Part shown: positions 1-5,716 of the stretch, piece after piece
Position numbering within the stretch: the first letter of the stretch is position 1
Layout of the letters: each line of letters starts with the position of its first letter
Assembly: GCA_003557825.1 (NCBI GenBank)
Contig: PWNM01000057.1
Span: forward strand, 1 to 5,716
Source: Candidatus Hydrogenedentota bacterium
Lineage (GTDB): Bacteria; Hydrogenedentota; Hydrogenedentia; Hydrogenedentales; SLHB01
DNA length: 5,716 nucleotides
Direction: 5' to 3'
Position numbers and translations under genes: made by a program
Notes under the pieces: generated by a model
What the model was told of the DNA's origin: nothing
The model's input: only the letters and a program-made list of their open reading frames with translations
Databases searched by the model: none

Positions 1-117
1 ATCCGACGGTGCTCCGAAAGGACTCTCGACCGACACCCACCGTGGGTTTTCAAGGCCCTCCATATCATATACGCCGCTTCCGCCAATAACGGCGAACAGG
101 GGTTTTGTGTCCTTCAT
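1..117 (-). CDS. mtnP: S-methyl-5'-thioadenosine phosphorylase, N-terminal part (runs off left edge)
   Basis: Read on the minus strand from the ATG at 117-115, the frame stays open for exactly 39 codons to the window edge, so this is the N-terminus only. It begins MKDTKPLFAVIGGSGVYD and ends in ESPFGAPSD. The I-G-G-S-G run at residues 11-15 is the phosphate-binding glycine loop of the MTAP/purine nucleoside phosphorylase family. The following Y-D, the segment G-L-E-N-P-R (residues 21-26 plus R27) and S-P-F-G-x-P-S (32-38) are typical of the MTAP branch. Known members cleave methylthioadenosine with phosphate to adenine and methylthioribose-1-phosphate, in the cytoplasm, for methionine and purine salvage. 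A Shine-Dalgarno AGGAG lies at 131-127 (minus strand), 9 nt before the ATG, supporting this start. The gene is divergent from the GH32 gene. A methylthioinosine or related nucleoside phosphorylase of the same family cannot be excluded because the specificity residues lie outside the window. Confidence 0.9.
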   Translation of the reverse strand, partial: MKDTKPLFAVIGGSGVYDMEGLENPRWVSVESPFGAPSD

Positions 118-190
118 GCTAACGATCTCCTACGTATGTGGTTTGCGCGCTACTCGGCCAGGCGGATAACCCGATTACAAAGGGGGAATT

Positions 191-224
191 GCGCGACTCC
201 TTGTCCAGCATACCAAGAGTGCGC
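191..224. repeat. Imperfect inverted repeat (possible operator or hairpin)
   Basis: GCGC (191-194), ACTC (196-199) and TTG (201-203) pair with CAA (214-216), GAGT (217-220) and GCGC (221-224). This gives 11 base pairs with two single-base bulges (G195, C200) and a 10-nt loop. It lies in the middle of the divergent mtnP/GH32 spacer and overlaps the candidate mtnP promoter, so a regulator-binding dyad is one reading and a leader RNA hairpin is another. No T-tract follows, so a terminator is unlikely. Confidence 0.4.
207..215 (-). promoter_or_regulatory. Candidate extended -10 promoter for mtnP
   Basis: The minus strand reads TGGTATGCT from 215 down to 207, that is a TG-n extended -10 followed by TATGCT (four of six consensus bases). 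No good -35 hexamer sits 16-18 bp upstream; the bases there are GC-rich TCGCGC-like. Transcription would start near 200 and give a leader of about 80 nt before mtnP. It is tentative because one short hexamer match is easily found by chance. Confidence 0.25.
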
Positions 225-289
225 GACCTTGCGCGAACATCAGCCGATACTGCATGGTATCTCTCGTACATCGGCGTTGAGAAATCGAC

Positions 290-295
290 AAGGGG
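290..295 (+). promoter_or_regulatory. Ribosome binding site that bears on the GH32 start
   Basis: AAGGGG at 290-295 is the only purine-rich Shine-Dalgarno-like run ahead of the GH32 gene. It is only 3 nt from the ATG at 299 but 9 nt from the in-frame ATG at 305, which favours the second Met. An in-frame TGA at 278-280 with no other start codon between rules out any longer N-terminus. Confidence 0.5.
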
Positions 296-298
296 CCT

Positions 299-1882
299 AT
301 GCCAATGACTGCGTTTTCCTTGACTATAACATCACCAATTTTAGCCATTCCGGTAAGCCGGGTGGCCCCGTTAGTTCGGATCACGCTTGAGGTGGACGGG
401 CATCCTCAACGACAAGGTTATATCGCTCTTTCTCCCCTCCATCCGGAGTATTGGGTCGCCATGGATGTGCAATCCTTTATAGGCCGCACTGGCCTACTCC
501 GGTGTGACTCTGAAGATGATACCGCGCCTGACTTGGGTTGCATTCGTTCGTGCAACGTCTTGCCGGACAGCGAGTCGCTTTACCACGAGCGGCTACGGCC
601 CCGGTTCCATTTTACTGCCAAACGGGGATGGCTCAACGATCCAAACGGACTGATCTATCACGAAGGGGTGTGGCACCTTTTCTTCCAGCACAATCCGTAT
701 GGTGTCGAGTGGAACAACATGCATTGGGGCCATGCCACCAGCCGAGACCTTGTTCATTGGGAAGAACAATCCTGTGCGTTATATCCATGGACCCAAGCCA
801 ACGAGCATTGTTTTTCCGGTAGCGCCGTTGTGGATCACAGGAACACCTCGGGATTCGGACAAAACAACCCCCCTCCTATGATAGCTTGTTTTACGGACAC
901 CGGCGCAGGCGAGTCCATCGCATACAGCCTCGATCAGGGCAAAACGTTCTCGCTATGGGAGGGCAACCCCGTAGTCCGAAGCCTGGGTCGCGACCCGAAG
1001 GTGTTCTGGCACGAGGAAACGGAACAGTGGTGCATGGCGGTATACAGCGAAACGGACAACAGTCAGTATATCGCCTTTTACACATCCCCGGATCTTCGTA
1101 ATTGGATCTTTCAGAGCCGGATCGAGGGGTACTTCGAATGTCCGGAGTTGTTCCCGTTACCAGTGGATGGGAATCCGAACGACATTCGGTGGGTTCTCTA
1201 TGCCGCCGACGCCCGATATGTTATTGGTCAATTCGACGGAAAGCAGTTCGTCCCCGAACATGAGGGTAAACACCAGCTGTTCTGGGGGCATTACTACGCA
1301 GCTCAGACCTTTAATGACGCACCGGACGGCCGGCGTATACAGATCGGTTGGGCACGAGGGATACCCTTTCCGGAAATGCCTTTCAACCAAATGATGACCT
1401 TTCCAACCGAGATGCGCTTACGAACCACCCCTGACGGCATACGGATGATTGCCGAGCCTGTTAAGGAAATCGCCAACCTTTACGAAGAGCTCGTTGTCCA
1501 TGACGCACTGGATGTGCACCCTGGTTCACCTGTGGCGATGGCCTTGCCGCCAAAGCAATTGGATTTCGAGTTTAGGATTCTAGCAGGGACATCAAAAACC
1601 GTAACCCTGGGAATCGGGGCTACGACGCTGAAATGGGATGTCCACGCCGGTGTGTTAGGGGACATACCCGTGCCCAAAGACCCTAAAGAGCTTCACCTTC
1701 GGCTCCTGTTGGATCGGCCTTCCCTGGAAGTGTTTGTCAACCAAGGAGAGGCGGCGCTCGTGTTGCCAGTGGAGAGTTCCTGGCCCATAGACACGCTATG
1801 TTGTGTCTCAACGGGTGGGGTAACGCAACTGGTTGATATCAAGGGGTATACACTTGGGAGCGCACATTCGGTGTTCCGGTAA
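299..1882 (+). CDS. Glycoside hydrolase family 32 beta-fructosidase (levanase/invertase type) with N-terminal DUF4980-like domain
   Basis: This 527-aa protein has the GH32 signature in order: W-L-N-D-P-N-G at 111-117 with D114 as the expected nucleophile, F-S-G-S at 172-175, R-D-P at 231-233 (transition-state Asp D232) and E-C-P at 280-282 with E280 as the acid/base. The family hydrolyses beta-fructosides such as sucrose, inulin or levan by a retaining mechanism on a five-bladed propeller. That propeller should span about residues 101-385, with the C-terminal beta-sandwich from about 390 to the end, containing the usual D-R-x-S-L-E-V-F-V at 472-480. Residues about 14-66 resemble the DUF4980 domain that precedes GH32 in many environmental bacteria. 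There is no signal peptide, and ten cysteines (69, 81, 85, 159, 171, 197, 245, 281, 501, 502) fit a cytoplasmic enzyme. An in-frame TGA at 278-280 excludes upstream extension. The second ATG at 305 is an equally good or better start (525 aa). Exact substrate cannot be read from sequence. No fructokinase or transporter is adjacent. Confidence 0.93.
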   Translation: MPMTAFSLTITSPILAIPVSRVAPLVRITLEVDGHPQRQGYIALSPLHPEYWVAMDVQSFIGRTGLLRCDSEDDTAPDLGCIRSCNVLPDSESLYHERLRPRFHFTAKRGWLNDPNGLIYHEGVWHLFFQHNPYGVEWNNMHWGHATSRDLVHWEEQSCALYPWTQANEHCFSGSAVVDHRNTSGFGQNNPPPMIACFTDTGAGESIAYSLDQGKTFSLWEGNPVVRSLGRDPKVFWHEETEQWCMAVYSETDNSQYIAFYTSPDLRNWIFQSRIEGYFECPELFPLPVDGNPNDIRWVLYAADARYVIGQFDGKQFVPEHEGKHQLFWGHYYAAQTFNDAPDGRRIQIGWARGIPFPEMPFNQMMTFPTEMRLRTTPDGIRMIAEPVKEIANLYEELVVHDALDVHPGSPVAMALPPKQLDFEFRILAGTSKTVTLGIGATTLKWDVHAGVLGDIPVPKDPKELHLRLLLDRPSLEVFVNQGEAALVLPVESSWPIDTLCCVSTGGVTQLVDIKGYTLGSAHSVFR

Positions 1883-1968
1883 GACGGATATCAGACCTCG
1901 TATGTTTTCCTGTGGAACGATCCTCCGAATTCGACACCTGGTCTGGTTCTAGAAAAAGGCATGATTCG

Positions 1969-1977
1969 TGGTATAAT
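1969..1977 (+). promoter_or_regulatory. Extended -10 promoter for the GH36-like gene
   Basis: TGGTATAAT at 1969-1977 combines a TG-n extension with a perfect TATAAT hexamer (1972-1977). The -35 region is weak: the best candidate is TCTAGA at 1948-1953 with an 18-bp spacer, which is the usual pattern when an extended -10 compensates. Transcription should begin near 1984, giving a leader of about 54 nt before the ATG at 2038. It lies in the 155-bp gap after the GH32 stop codon, which implies that the downstream gene can be transcribed independently of GH32. No convincing GH32 terminator is visible in the gap. Confidence 0.7.
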
Positions 1978-2037
1978 CGCGAGCTGAGTTGGAGCATTCA
2001 CCCGTAACTATTTTGCGTACATCGGAGAACAACCCCC

Positions 2038-4158
2038 ATGAAGAAGCATTGGTTAACTCGCATGAAGCCCTGGGCGTGGCTCGTTGCCCTTATCGTGGTA
2101 AGTCCGCTGGTTTCACTGGGAACCGCCGTTGGAGAGGACCCCTTGCCGTGGGCCCTTCGCGACACGTACAAAGTGAATTACGGAGACTACACCTTCTCAT
2201 TCGCCGGCGACTGGGGCGAGTGGAAAATCGAGCACATCGAGGGGAACGCCGTGATCGAAACCGCCCAGGCCCGTATCATCCTGGCCGATGGCCGGAGCCT
2301 GTATCCCTTTGATGCGGGCAAAGGCTCTGGTGGCGCGACGCGCATCACGGAAAGCGACTTCGGCACAGGTATCACGTATAGCGTGGTGTCGCCAAACTAC
2401 AATGGAGTGCAGTTCACCCAATCGGTATCGCTTCACCGAGGCAATCCTTTCTTGCTGCTGCGCGTTGCAATGACCAACATGGGCGACGCCCCCATCGAAA
2501 TCGCCGAAATCAACCCGGCCATGTTTTCCGTGAGCGGGTTGGGATTGCGGTCCACCCATGGCATGCGCCATATGCGAGCACGAGGGCCTTACCTGGGTCC
2601 TGATATGGGTATGTCCCCTTTCCTGGGGTTGTTTACCGATCCCGACGTCAACTTTACTCTGGCCGTCGGTACGTTGCCCCTGGGACGGAGCGAGAGTACG
2701 ACCGAAGTTAGCCGCCAAGACACATCATGGCAGGTGACAGCACGGAATGTTTATAGGCCCACCATTCAGTTGGAGCCCGGAGACACCATCGAGAGCGACC
2801 CGGTCTGGATCTCTTTTTCCATACCGCGCCCCTCGGATGTCGATATGTACTACACCTATGCCCACAGCCAGCTTCCCCGTCCGGAGTCGATGGCCCGAGC
2901 GCCGCGACACTGGATCAGCGTACCTGCGGGTTCTACCGCGGATGACCTCTACCGCGCCGTTGACCACTGGGCCCGATCGGGCATACGGCATGCCCTGGTT
3001 CCGGCCCTCTGGCAAGATGCATCGGGAGCCCTCGAAGGCGCCCGGCCCGCCTATCCCCGTCAGATGAGCAATGTGGCCTCTTCGTTGCGTGGCAAAGGCG
3101 TAGCCCCGGGTCTGACTATCGACCCATTGCTTACGGACGAAGGCGATCCTTCCTGGAGCGTATCCACCGACGAAGGGCAGACGTGGATCAATCCCAGCCA
3201 TAGGGCAGCTCGATCCGCCGCGGTCGATCGGTTGCAGGAGCTTGCTGCATGGGGTTTTGAATTCTTTGCAGTCGAAGCGTCCCTTATCCCGGACGACGTG
3301 TTGCGCACCTTTAACCTGACCCGCAAAGAAGCCGACGCATTGGCATTCGAGATCATGGCCGATGCGGCGGGGGATCTACCGGTGGTTCCAACAGCGGCTC
3401 TCGACATCCGACCGGACCTGACAGCCTGGCTGAATGTGTCCGGCGCAACCAGCCGACTTCGCGAATACGGCATGGTTGCCGGACCGGTTCGGTTTGACGC
3501 GACCGGCATCGACCGATTCGATGATGCCCTTCTGACAGCGATGATGTTCTATGGCGGGAGCATCGAGTTCAAAGGCGTACCATCCAGCGGACTGGTCAGT
3601 CAGATTGCCCGCATCATTTCCGCGCCCCATGTGGCCGCTCGCCCGCTCAGCATCGAACAAACGCCCCGGCAATGGCAAGTCCATTACAGCGAAACCGCGA
3701 CCGCGCCGGAACGCCAGGGAATTGTGTTGTTCCCCGACGCGCCTGCATTGGATCTGGCAAGCCATGGTTTCGACGCAGGCATGATGGTCTGGAGAGCCGA
3801 AGAGGGCGAACTGTTGCAGATAGGCTCGAATCCATTGCCTGCAACGGACACGCTCACCTTCCTCGGCATGGCCTCGGCCCCGTCCCATCCGCTGTTCGTC
3901 GGTCTACCCACCCTGCCTGATGCGCTTTTCCAAAGCTACCAGGACCTGCAATGGGATGCCGATACGAAGACCTTGTCGGGTCGCTATACGGGCGGCGGTT
4001 CGGGACACGCCTTCGTGGCACTGCCTCCCGGATGGCAACTGGAATCCGCCCAGATCAACGAACGCCGCGTACGTCTTGACTCACAGGACGGATATGTGGC
4101 CTTTGAGGTGTCGGAGTCCGGACCCACCCGTTTTACCCTGGTATTTTCGAGAGGCTAG
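2038..4158 (+). CDS. Exported GH36-like (clan GH-D) glycoside hydrolase homologue, probably catalytically divergent
   Basis: The 706-aa product starts with a Sec signal: basic MKKHWLTRMK, a hydrophobic core at about 12-27, and a likely cleavage after A30 or G32. GGAG at 2024-2027, 10 nt upstream, supports the start. There is no cysteine in the whole protein, fitting an extracytoplasmic location. Layout resembles alpha-galactosidase-type clan GH-D proteins: an N-terminal beta-sandwich (about 45-262, with N-P-F-L-L-L-R-V at 136-143), a TIM-barrel (about 288-530) and a C-terminal beta domain (about 535-706). Barrel landmarks are H-W-I-S (291-294), K-G-V-A-P-G-L (353-359) for the K-G-L-K-x-G-L strand, I-N-P-S-H (384-388) for the L-D-P-T-H turn, and W-G-F-E-F-F-A-V-E (405-413) for the strand that normally ends in the nucleophile. 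At the expected catalytic positions the usual D-D-G-W appears as P-A-L-W (322-325) and the usual K-W-D as A-V-E (411-413). It may be inactive, or use E413, or be a carbohydrate-binding scaffold. The family assignment is by my motif alignment only. Confidence 0.65.
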   Translation: MKKHWLTRMKPWAWLVALIVVSPLVSLGTAVGEDPLPWALRDTYKVNYGDYTFSFAGDWGEWKIEHIEGNAVIETAQARIILADGRSLYPFDAGKGSGGATRITESDFGTGITYSVVSPNYNGVQFTQSVSLHRGNPFLLLRVAMTNMGDAPIEIAEINPAMFSVSGLGLRSTHGMRHMRARGPYLGPDMGMSPFLGLFTDPDVNFTLAVGTLPLGRSESTTEVSRQDTSWQVTARNVYRPTIQLEPGDTIESDPVWISFSIPRPSDVDMYYTYAHSQLPRPESMARAPRHWISVPAGSTADDLYRAVDHWARSGIRHALVPALWQDASGALEGARPAYPRQMSNVASSLRGKGVAPGLTIDPLLTDEGDPSWSVSTDEGQTWINPSHRAARSAAVDRLQELAAWGFEFFAVEASLIPDDVLRTFNLTRKEADALAFEIMADAAGDLPVVPTAALDIRPDLTAWLNVSGATSRLREYGMVAGPVRFDATGIDRFDDALLTAMMFYGGSIEFKGVPSSGLVSQIARIISAPHVAARPLSIEQTPRQWQVHYSETATAPERQGIVLFPDAPALDLASHGFDAGMMVWRAEEGELLQIGSNPLPATDTLTFLGMASAPSHPLFVGLPTLPDALFQSYQDLQWDADTKTLSGRYTGGGSGHAFVALPPGWQLESAQINERRVRLDSQDGYVAFEVSESGPTRFTLVFSRG

Positions 4159-4172
4159 CGTATGGGGTGTCG

Positions 4173-4201
4173 TTGACGCATCGTACTGAATTGAGTAGTA
4201 T
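4173..4201 (+). promoter_or_regulatory. Sigma70-like promoter for the UbiB-family gene
   Basis: TTGACG at 4173-4178 (five of six -35 consensus bases) is followed by an exact 17-bp spacer and TAGTAT at 4196-4201 (four of six -10 bases). Transcription would start near 4208, just ahead of the kinase gene and right at the base of the hairpin at 4210-4235. The -35 begins 15 bp after the GH36-like stop codon. Confidence 0.55.
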
Positions 4202-4209
4202 TAGACGAA

Positions 4210-4235
4210 ACGCCCGGAGCCATCGCTTCGGGCGT
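4210..4235 (+). terminator. GC-rich 10-bp hairpin, possible terminator or 5' leader hairpin
   Basis: ACGCCCGGAG (4210-4219) pairs with CTTCGGGCGT (4226-4235) over 10 bp, one pair being G-U, around a 6-nt loop (CCATCG). It lies between the GH36-like stop and the next start codon, the usual place for a terminator, but the bases after it (CCGATTAT) are only a weak T-tract. Read on the minus strand the trailing TTTCGTCT is slightly richer in T. Because the predicted start of the next transcript falls at about 4208, the same hairpin could instead cap the 5' end of the kinase mRNA. Confidence 0.5.
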
Positions 4236-4244
4236 CCGATTATG

Positions 4245-4251
4245 AAAGGAG
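4245..4251 (+). promoter_or_regulatory. Ribosome binding site of the UbiB-family gene
   Basis: AAAGGAG at 4245-4251 is a strong Shine-Dalgarno match and fixes the start at the ATG at 4256-4258. The gap of only 4 nt is shorter than the usual 5-9 nt. The hairpin ends 9 nt before this site, so a folded leader would leave it accessible. Confidence 0.65.
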
Positions 4252-4255
4252 TCCT

Positions 4256-5716
4256 ATGGCGTACACTTCCCTGACCCGACGAGTAGGCAGCGCGGTCCGC
4301 GTCGCCGAGGTGATCCAGGTATTGGTACGTCATGGATTCGAGGATCTTCTCCAGCGCTTGGGGGTATACGAGGGGATCCCGGCGAAGGTCCTTCGACGCA
4401 TGCGCCTCATCGAAAAAGCCCCATCCGAACGCCGCACCCGAGGAGCCCGAATGCGCGGCGCGCTGATGGAATTGGGACCAACCTATGTAAAAATTGGGCA
4501 GGTCTTGAGCACCCGTCCTGACCTGATCGGCCTTGAAACGAGCCGAGAGCTCACCAAATTACAGGACCGGGTAGATCCCCTGCCTTTTGATGCCATGAAA
4601 CCAGTCATCGAGACCTCTCTCAAGAAGACCATCGACGACCTGTTTGTCTCTTTTGATACGACTCCGGTGGCCGGCGCATCTCTGAGTCAAGTTTATCGGG
4701 CCCGCCTCCACAGCGGCGAGGACGTGGCCGTCAAGGTGCAGCGACCGGGGATTCGGCAAGTGATTGAATCGGATCTGCGTATCATGCGCGGCTTCGCCGA
4801 GTGGTTCGCGGAACACGTAGAAGACATCGCCTGGATGGACCCGGTGGGCATCATGCAGGAGTTCGAGCAGTCCCTGATGCGTGAACTCGACTTTGCCATT
4901 GAGCTGCGCAATATTGAGCGATTTCAAGACCATTTTCGAAACTCAGATGTGGTTTTTATCCCGAAGGTGTACCGCAACCGTTCCACAAACACGGTGCTTA
5001 CCATGGACTGGATCGAGGGCGTACGTGTCGATGATGTTGAAGCATATCCCGAACTTAATTCTGATCCCAAAATCGTAGCCATACGTGGCTGTGAAACCCT
5101 TTGCGAACAGGTCTTCGAGTACCGGTTTTTCCATGCAGACCCCCATCCGGGTAATGTACTCCTTCTCGGCGACAACCGATTGGGCTTTCTTGACTATGGG
5201 ATGGTAGGTCATCTGGAACAGATCGATGTGCGTGCCATGACCGACCTGCTTTGGGCTGTTTTTGAGGAAGATACTGAAGCATGCATCGAAGCGTTGACTG
5301 CCTTTACTATCCCCGCCGAACCACACGACCGTACAACACTCGAGCACGAAATTGGGCAGTATCTTGCTTTCGAGGCTCAAGCCATGGTTGGCAGCGGTCA
5401 GGTTGGAAAAGCCATCGAACTAATCATCGCCCTATTGCAGCGCCATCAACTTAAGCTCGCACCACGCTTCAGCCTTCTCCTAAAAAGTCTGGCGACCATT
5501 GAGTCTACAGGACACCTGCTCGATCCAAACATGGACATGGTACCCGTAATACGGCCCTATGTCGAACGAATGATCCAACGGCGCTATGCCCCCAAAACGC
5601 TGGCAAAAGACCTCCAGCATGATGCGGTTGGACTGCTGCGATTGGGTCGTGGACTCCCAAAAGGAATGGCCCAGCTCTTCCGCCTTGTGCGGGAAGGTCG
5701 CCTGACCGTGCAACTG
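4256..5716 (+). CDS. ubiB: UbiB/ABC1/AarF-family atypical protein kinase, N-terminal 487 residues (runs off right edge)
   Basis: The frame from the ATG at 4256 is open for exactly 487 codons to the window end, so the C-terminus, where family members often carry one or two transmembrane helices, is missing. Family motifs occur in order: L-G-P-T-Y-V-K-I-G-Q with the KxGQ motif at 79-82, the alanine-rich loop A-G-A-S at 139-142, the ATP-anchoring lysine in V-A-V-K (K160), the ExD motif E210-L-D212, H-A-D-P-H-P-G-N at 293-300 (catalytic-loop D295, N300) and the metal-binding D-Y-G at 313-315. All expected active-site residues are present. Known relatives (UbiB, COQ8) are membrane-associated ATPase-like proteins needed for ubiquinone synthesis or lipid handling. 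In organisms without ubiquinone the role is unclear, so the symbol denotes the family. Its own promoter and a strong AAAGGAG site precede it, so it is probably not co-dependent on the upstream sugar genes. Confidence 0.9.
   Translation, partial: MAYTSLTRRVGSAVRVAEVIQVLVRHGFEDLLQRLGVYEGIPAKVLRRMRLIEKAPSERRTRGARMRGALMELGPTYVKIGQVLSTRPDLIGLETSRELTKLQDRVDPLPFDAMKPVIETSLKKTIDDLFVSFDTTPVAGASLSQVYRARLHSGEDVAVKVQRPGIRQVIESDLRIMRGFAEWFAEHVEDIAWMDPVGIMQEFEQSLMRELDFAIELRNIERFQDHFRNSDVVFIPKVYRNRSTNTVLTMDWIEGVRVDDVEAYPELNSDPKIVAIRGCETLCEQVFEYRFFHADPHPGNVLLLGDNRLGFLDYGMVGHLEQIDVRAMTDLLWAVFEEDTEACIEALTAFTIPAEPHDRTTLEHEIGQYLAFEAQAMVGSGQVGKAIELIIALLQRHQLKLAPRFSLLLKSLATIESTGHLLDPNMDMVPVIRPYVERMIQRRYAPKTLAKDLQHDAVGLLRLGRGLPKGMAQLFRLVREGRLTVQL

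Larger units (their letters stand above)
144..235. repeat. Four direct TGCGCG motifs in the divergent spacer
   Basis: TGCGCG occurs at 144-149, 190-195, 220-225 and 230-235. The last three are extended to TGCGCGA. The distances between starts are 46, 30 and 10 bp, and the last two are near whole turns of the helix. All four lie in the 181-bp spacer between the divergent genes, whose candidate promoters and ribosome sites fall in the same stretch. They could be regulator contact sites, but the motif is short and GC-rich, and chance is a real alternative. Confidence 0.25.

Noticed and set aside
255..263. TGGTATCTC as an extended -10 for the GH32 gene
   Set aside because: Only three of six hexamer bases match and no -35 sits at the right distance; the GH32 promoter could not be located with any confidence.
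136..390. 84-codon plus-strand open frame overlapping the divergent spacer and the GH32 start
   Set aside because: It has no recognisable motif, no good ribosome site, and overlaps the well-supported GH32 start in a different frame.
1892..1945. CAGACC (1892-1897) and GGTCTG (1940-1945) inverted repeat after the GH32 stop
   Set aside because: The arms are only 6 bp with a 42-nt loop and no T-tract, so it is not a credible terminator.
2197..2718. 173-codon minus-strand open frame inside the GH36-like gene
   Set aside because: It is fully antisense to a gene with a promoter, ribosome site, signal peptide and domain structure; the translation is low-complexity and without motifs, as expected for a shadow frame in GC-rich DNA. 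The same applies to the 170-codon frame at 3376-3888 and the 158-codon frame at 2725-3201.
4242..4274. Ten-codon leader frame starting at the ATG at 4242 and overlapping the kinase start
   Set aside because: It lacks its own ribosome site, and the AAAGGAG at 4245-4251 lies inside it and serves the ATG at 4256; no attenuation-type codon run is present.
4943..5380. 145-codon minus-strand open frame inside the UbiB-family gene
   Set aside because: The plus strand in this stretch carries the catalytic H-A-D-P-H-P-G-N and D-Y-G motifs, so the antisense frame is a shadow.
1..5716. A defence island, CRISPR array, mobile element or clustered novel system
   Set aside because: No arrays of repeats, transposase motifs, terminal inverted repeats or defence-type domains were found; all four genes belong to recognisable metabolic or housekeeping families.

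Overview
The window looks like the chromosome of a free-living heterotrophic bacterium of moderately high GC, probably Gram-negative. It carries Shine-Dalgarno starts, sigma70-like promoters, a Sec-type signal peptide and a UbiB/ABC1-family kinase. The glycoside hydrolase family 32 protein with an N-terminal DUF4980-like domain, next to a large exported GH36-like protein, recalls carbohydrate-degrading lineages such as Planctomycetes, Lentisphaerae or Hydrogenedentes. That placement is a low-confidence inference from protein style only.

Layout: (1) bases 1-117, minus strand, hold the first 39 codons of an S-methyl-5'-thioadenosine phosphorylase (methionine salvage) that runs off the left edge. 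(2) Bases 118-298 are a divergent intergenic region with an imperfect dyad and four TGCGCG motifs. (3) Bases 299-1882, plus strand, encode a complete GH32 fructosidase of 527 aa (525 if the second Met is used) with intact catalytic motifs, ten cysteines and no signal peptide. (4) Bases 1883-2037 hold an extended -10 promoter. (5) Bases 2038-4158, plus strand, encode a 706-aa exported, cysteine-free protein with the apparent architecture of a clan GH-D (GH36-like) alpha-galactosidase, but the usual catalytic motifs look replaced. (6) Bases 4159-4255 hold a good -35/-10 pair followed immediately by a 10-bp GC-rich hairpin. (7) Bases 4256-5716, plus strand, encode the first 487 codons of a UbiB/ABC1/AarF-family atypical kinase, open at the right edge.

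The genes do not form an obvious single operon. mtnP is divergent, and each of the last two plus-strand genes has its own promoter candidate. The GH32 enzyme (predicted cytoplasmic) and the GH36-like protein (predicted exported) could both serve glycan or sucrose-family metabolism, but no transporter, sugar kinase or regulator lies in the window to confirm this. No tRNA, rRNA, CRISPR array, insertion sequence or origin was seen. The most unusual item is the GH36-like protein with its apparently lost active site. I did not find a convincing multi-gene novel system.
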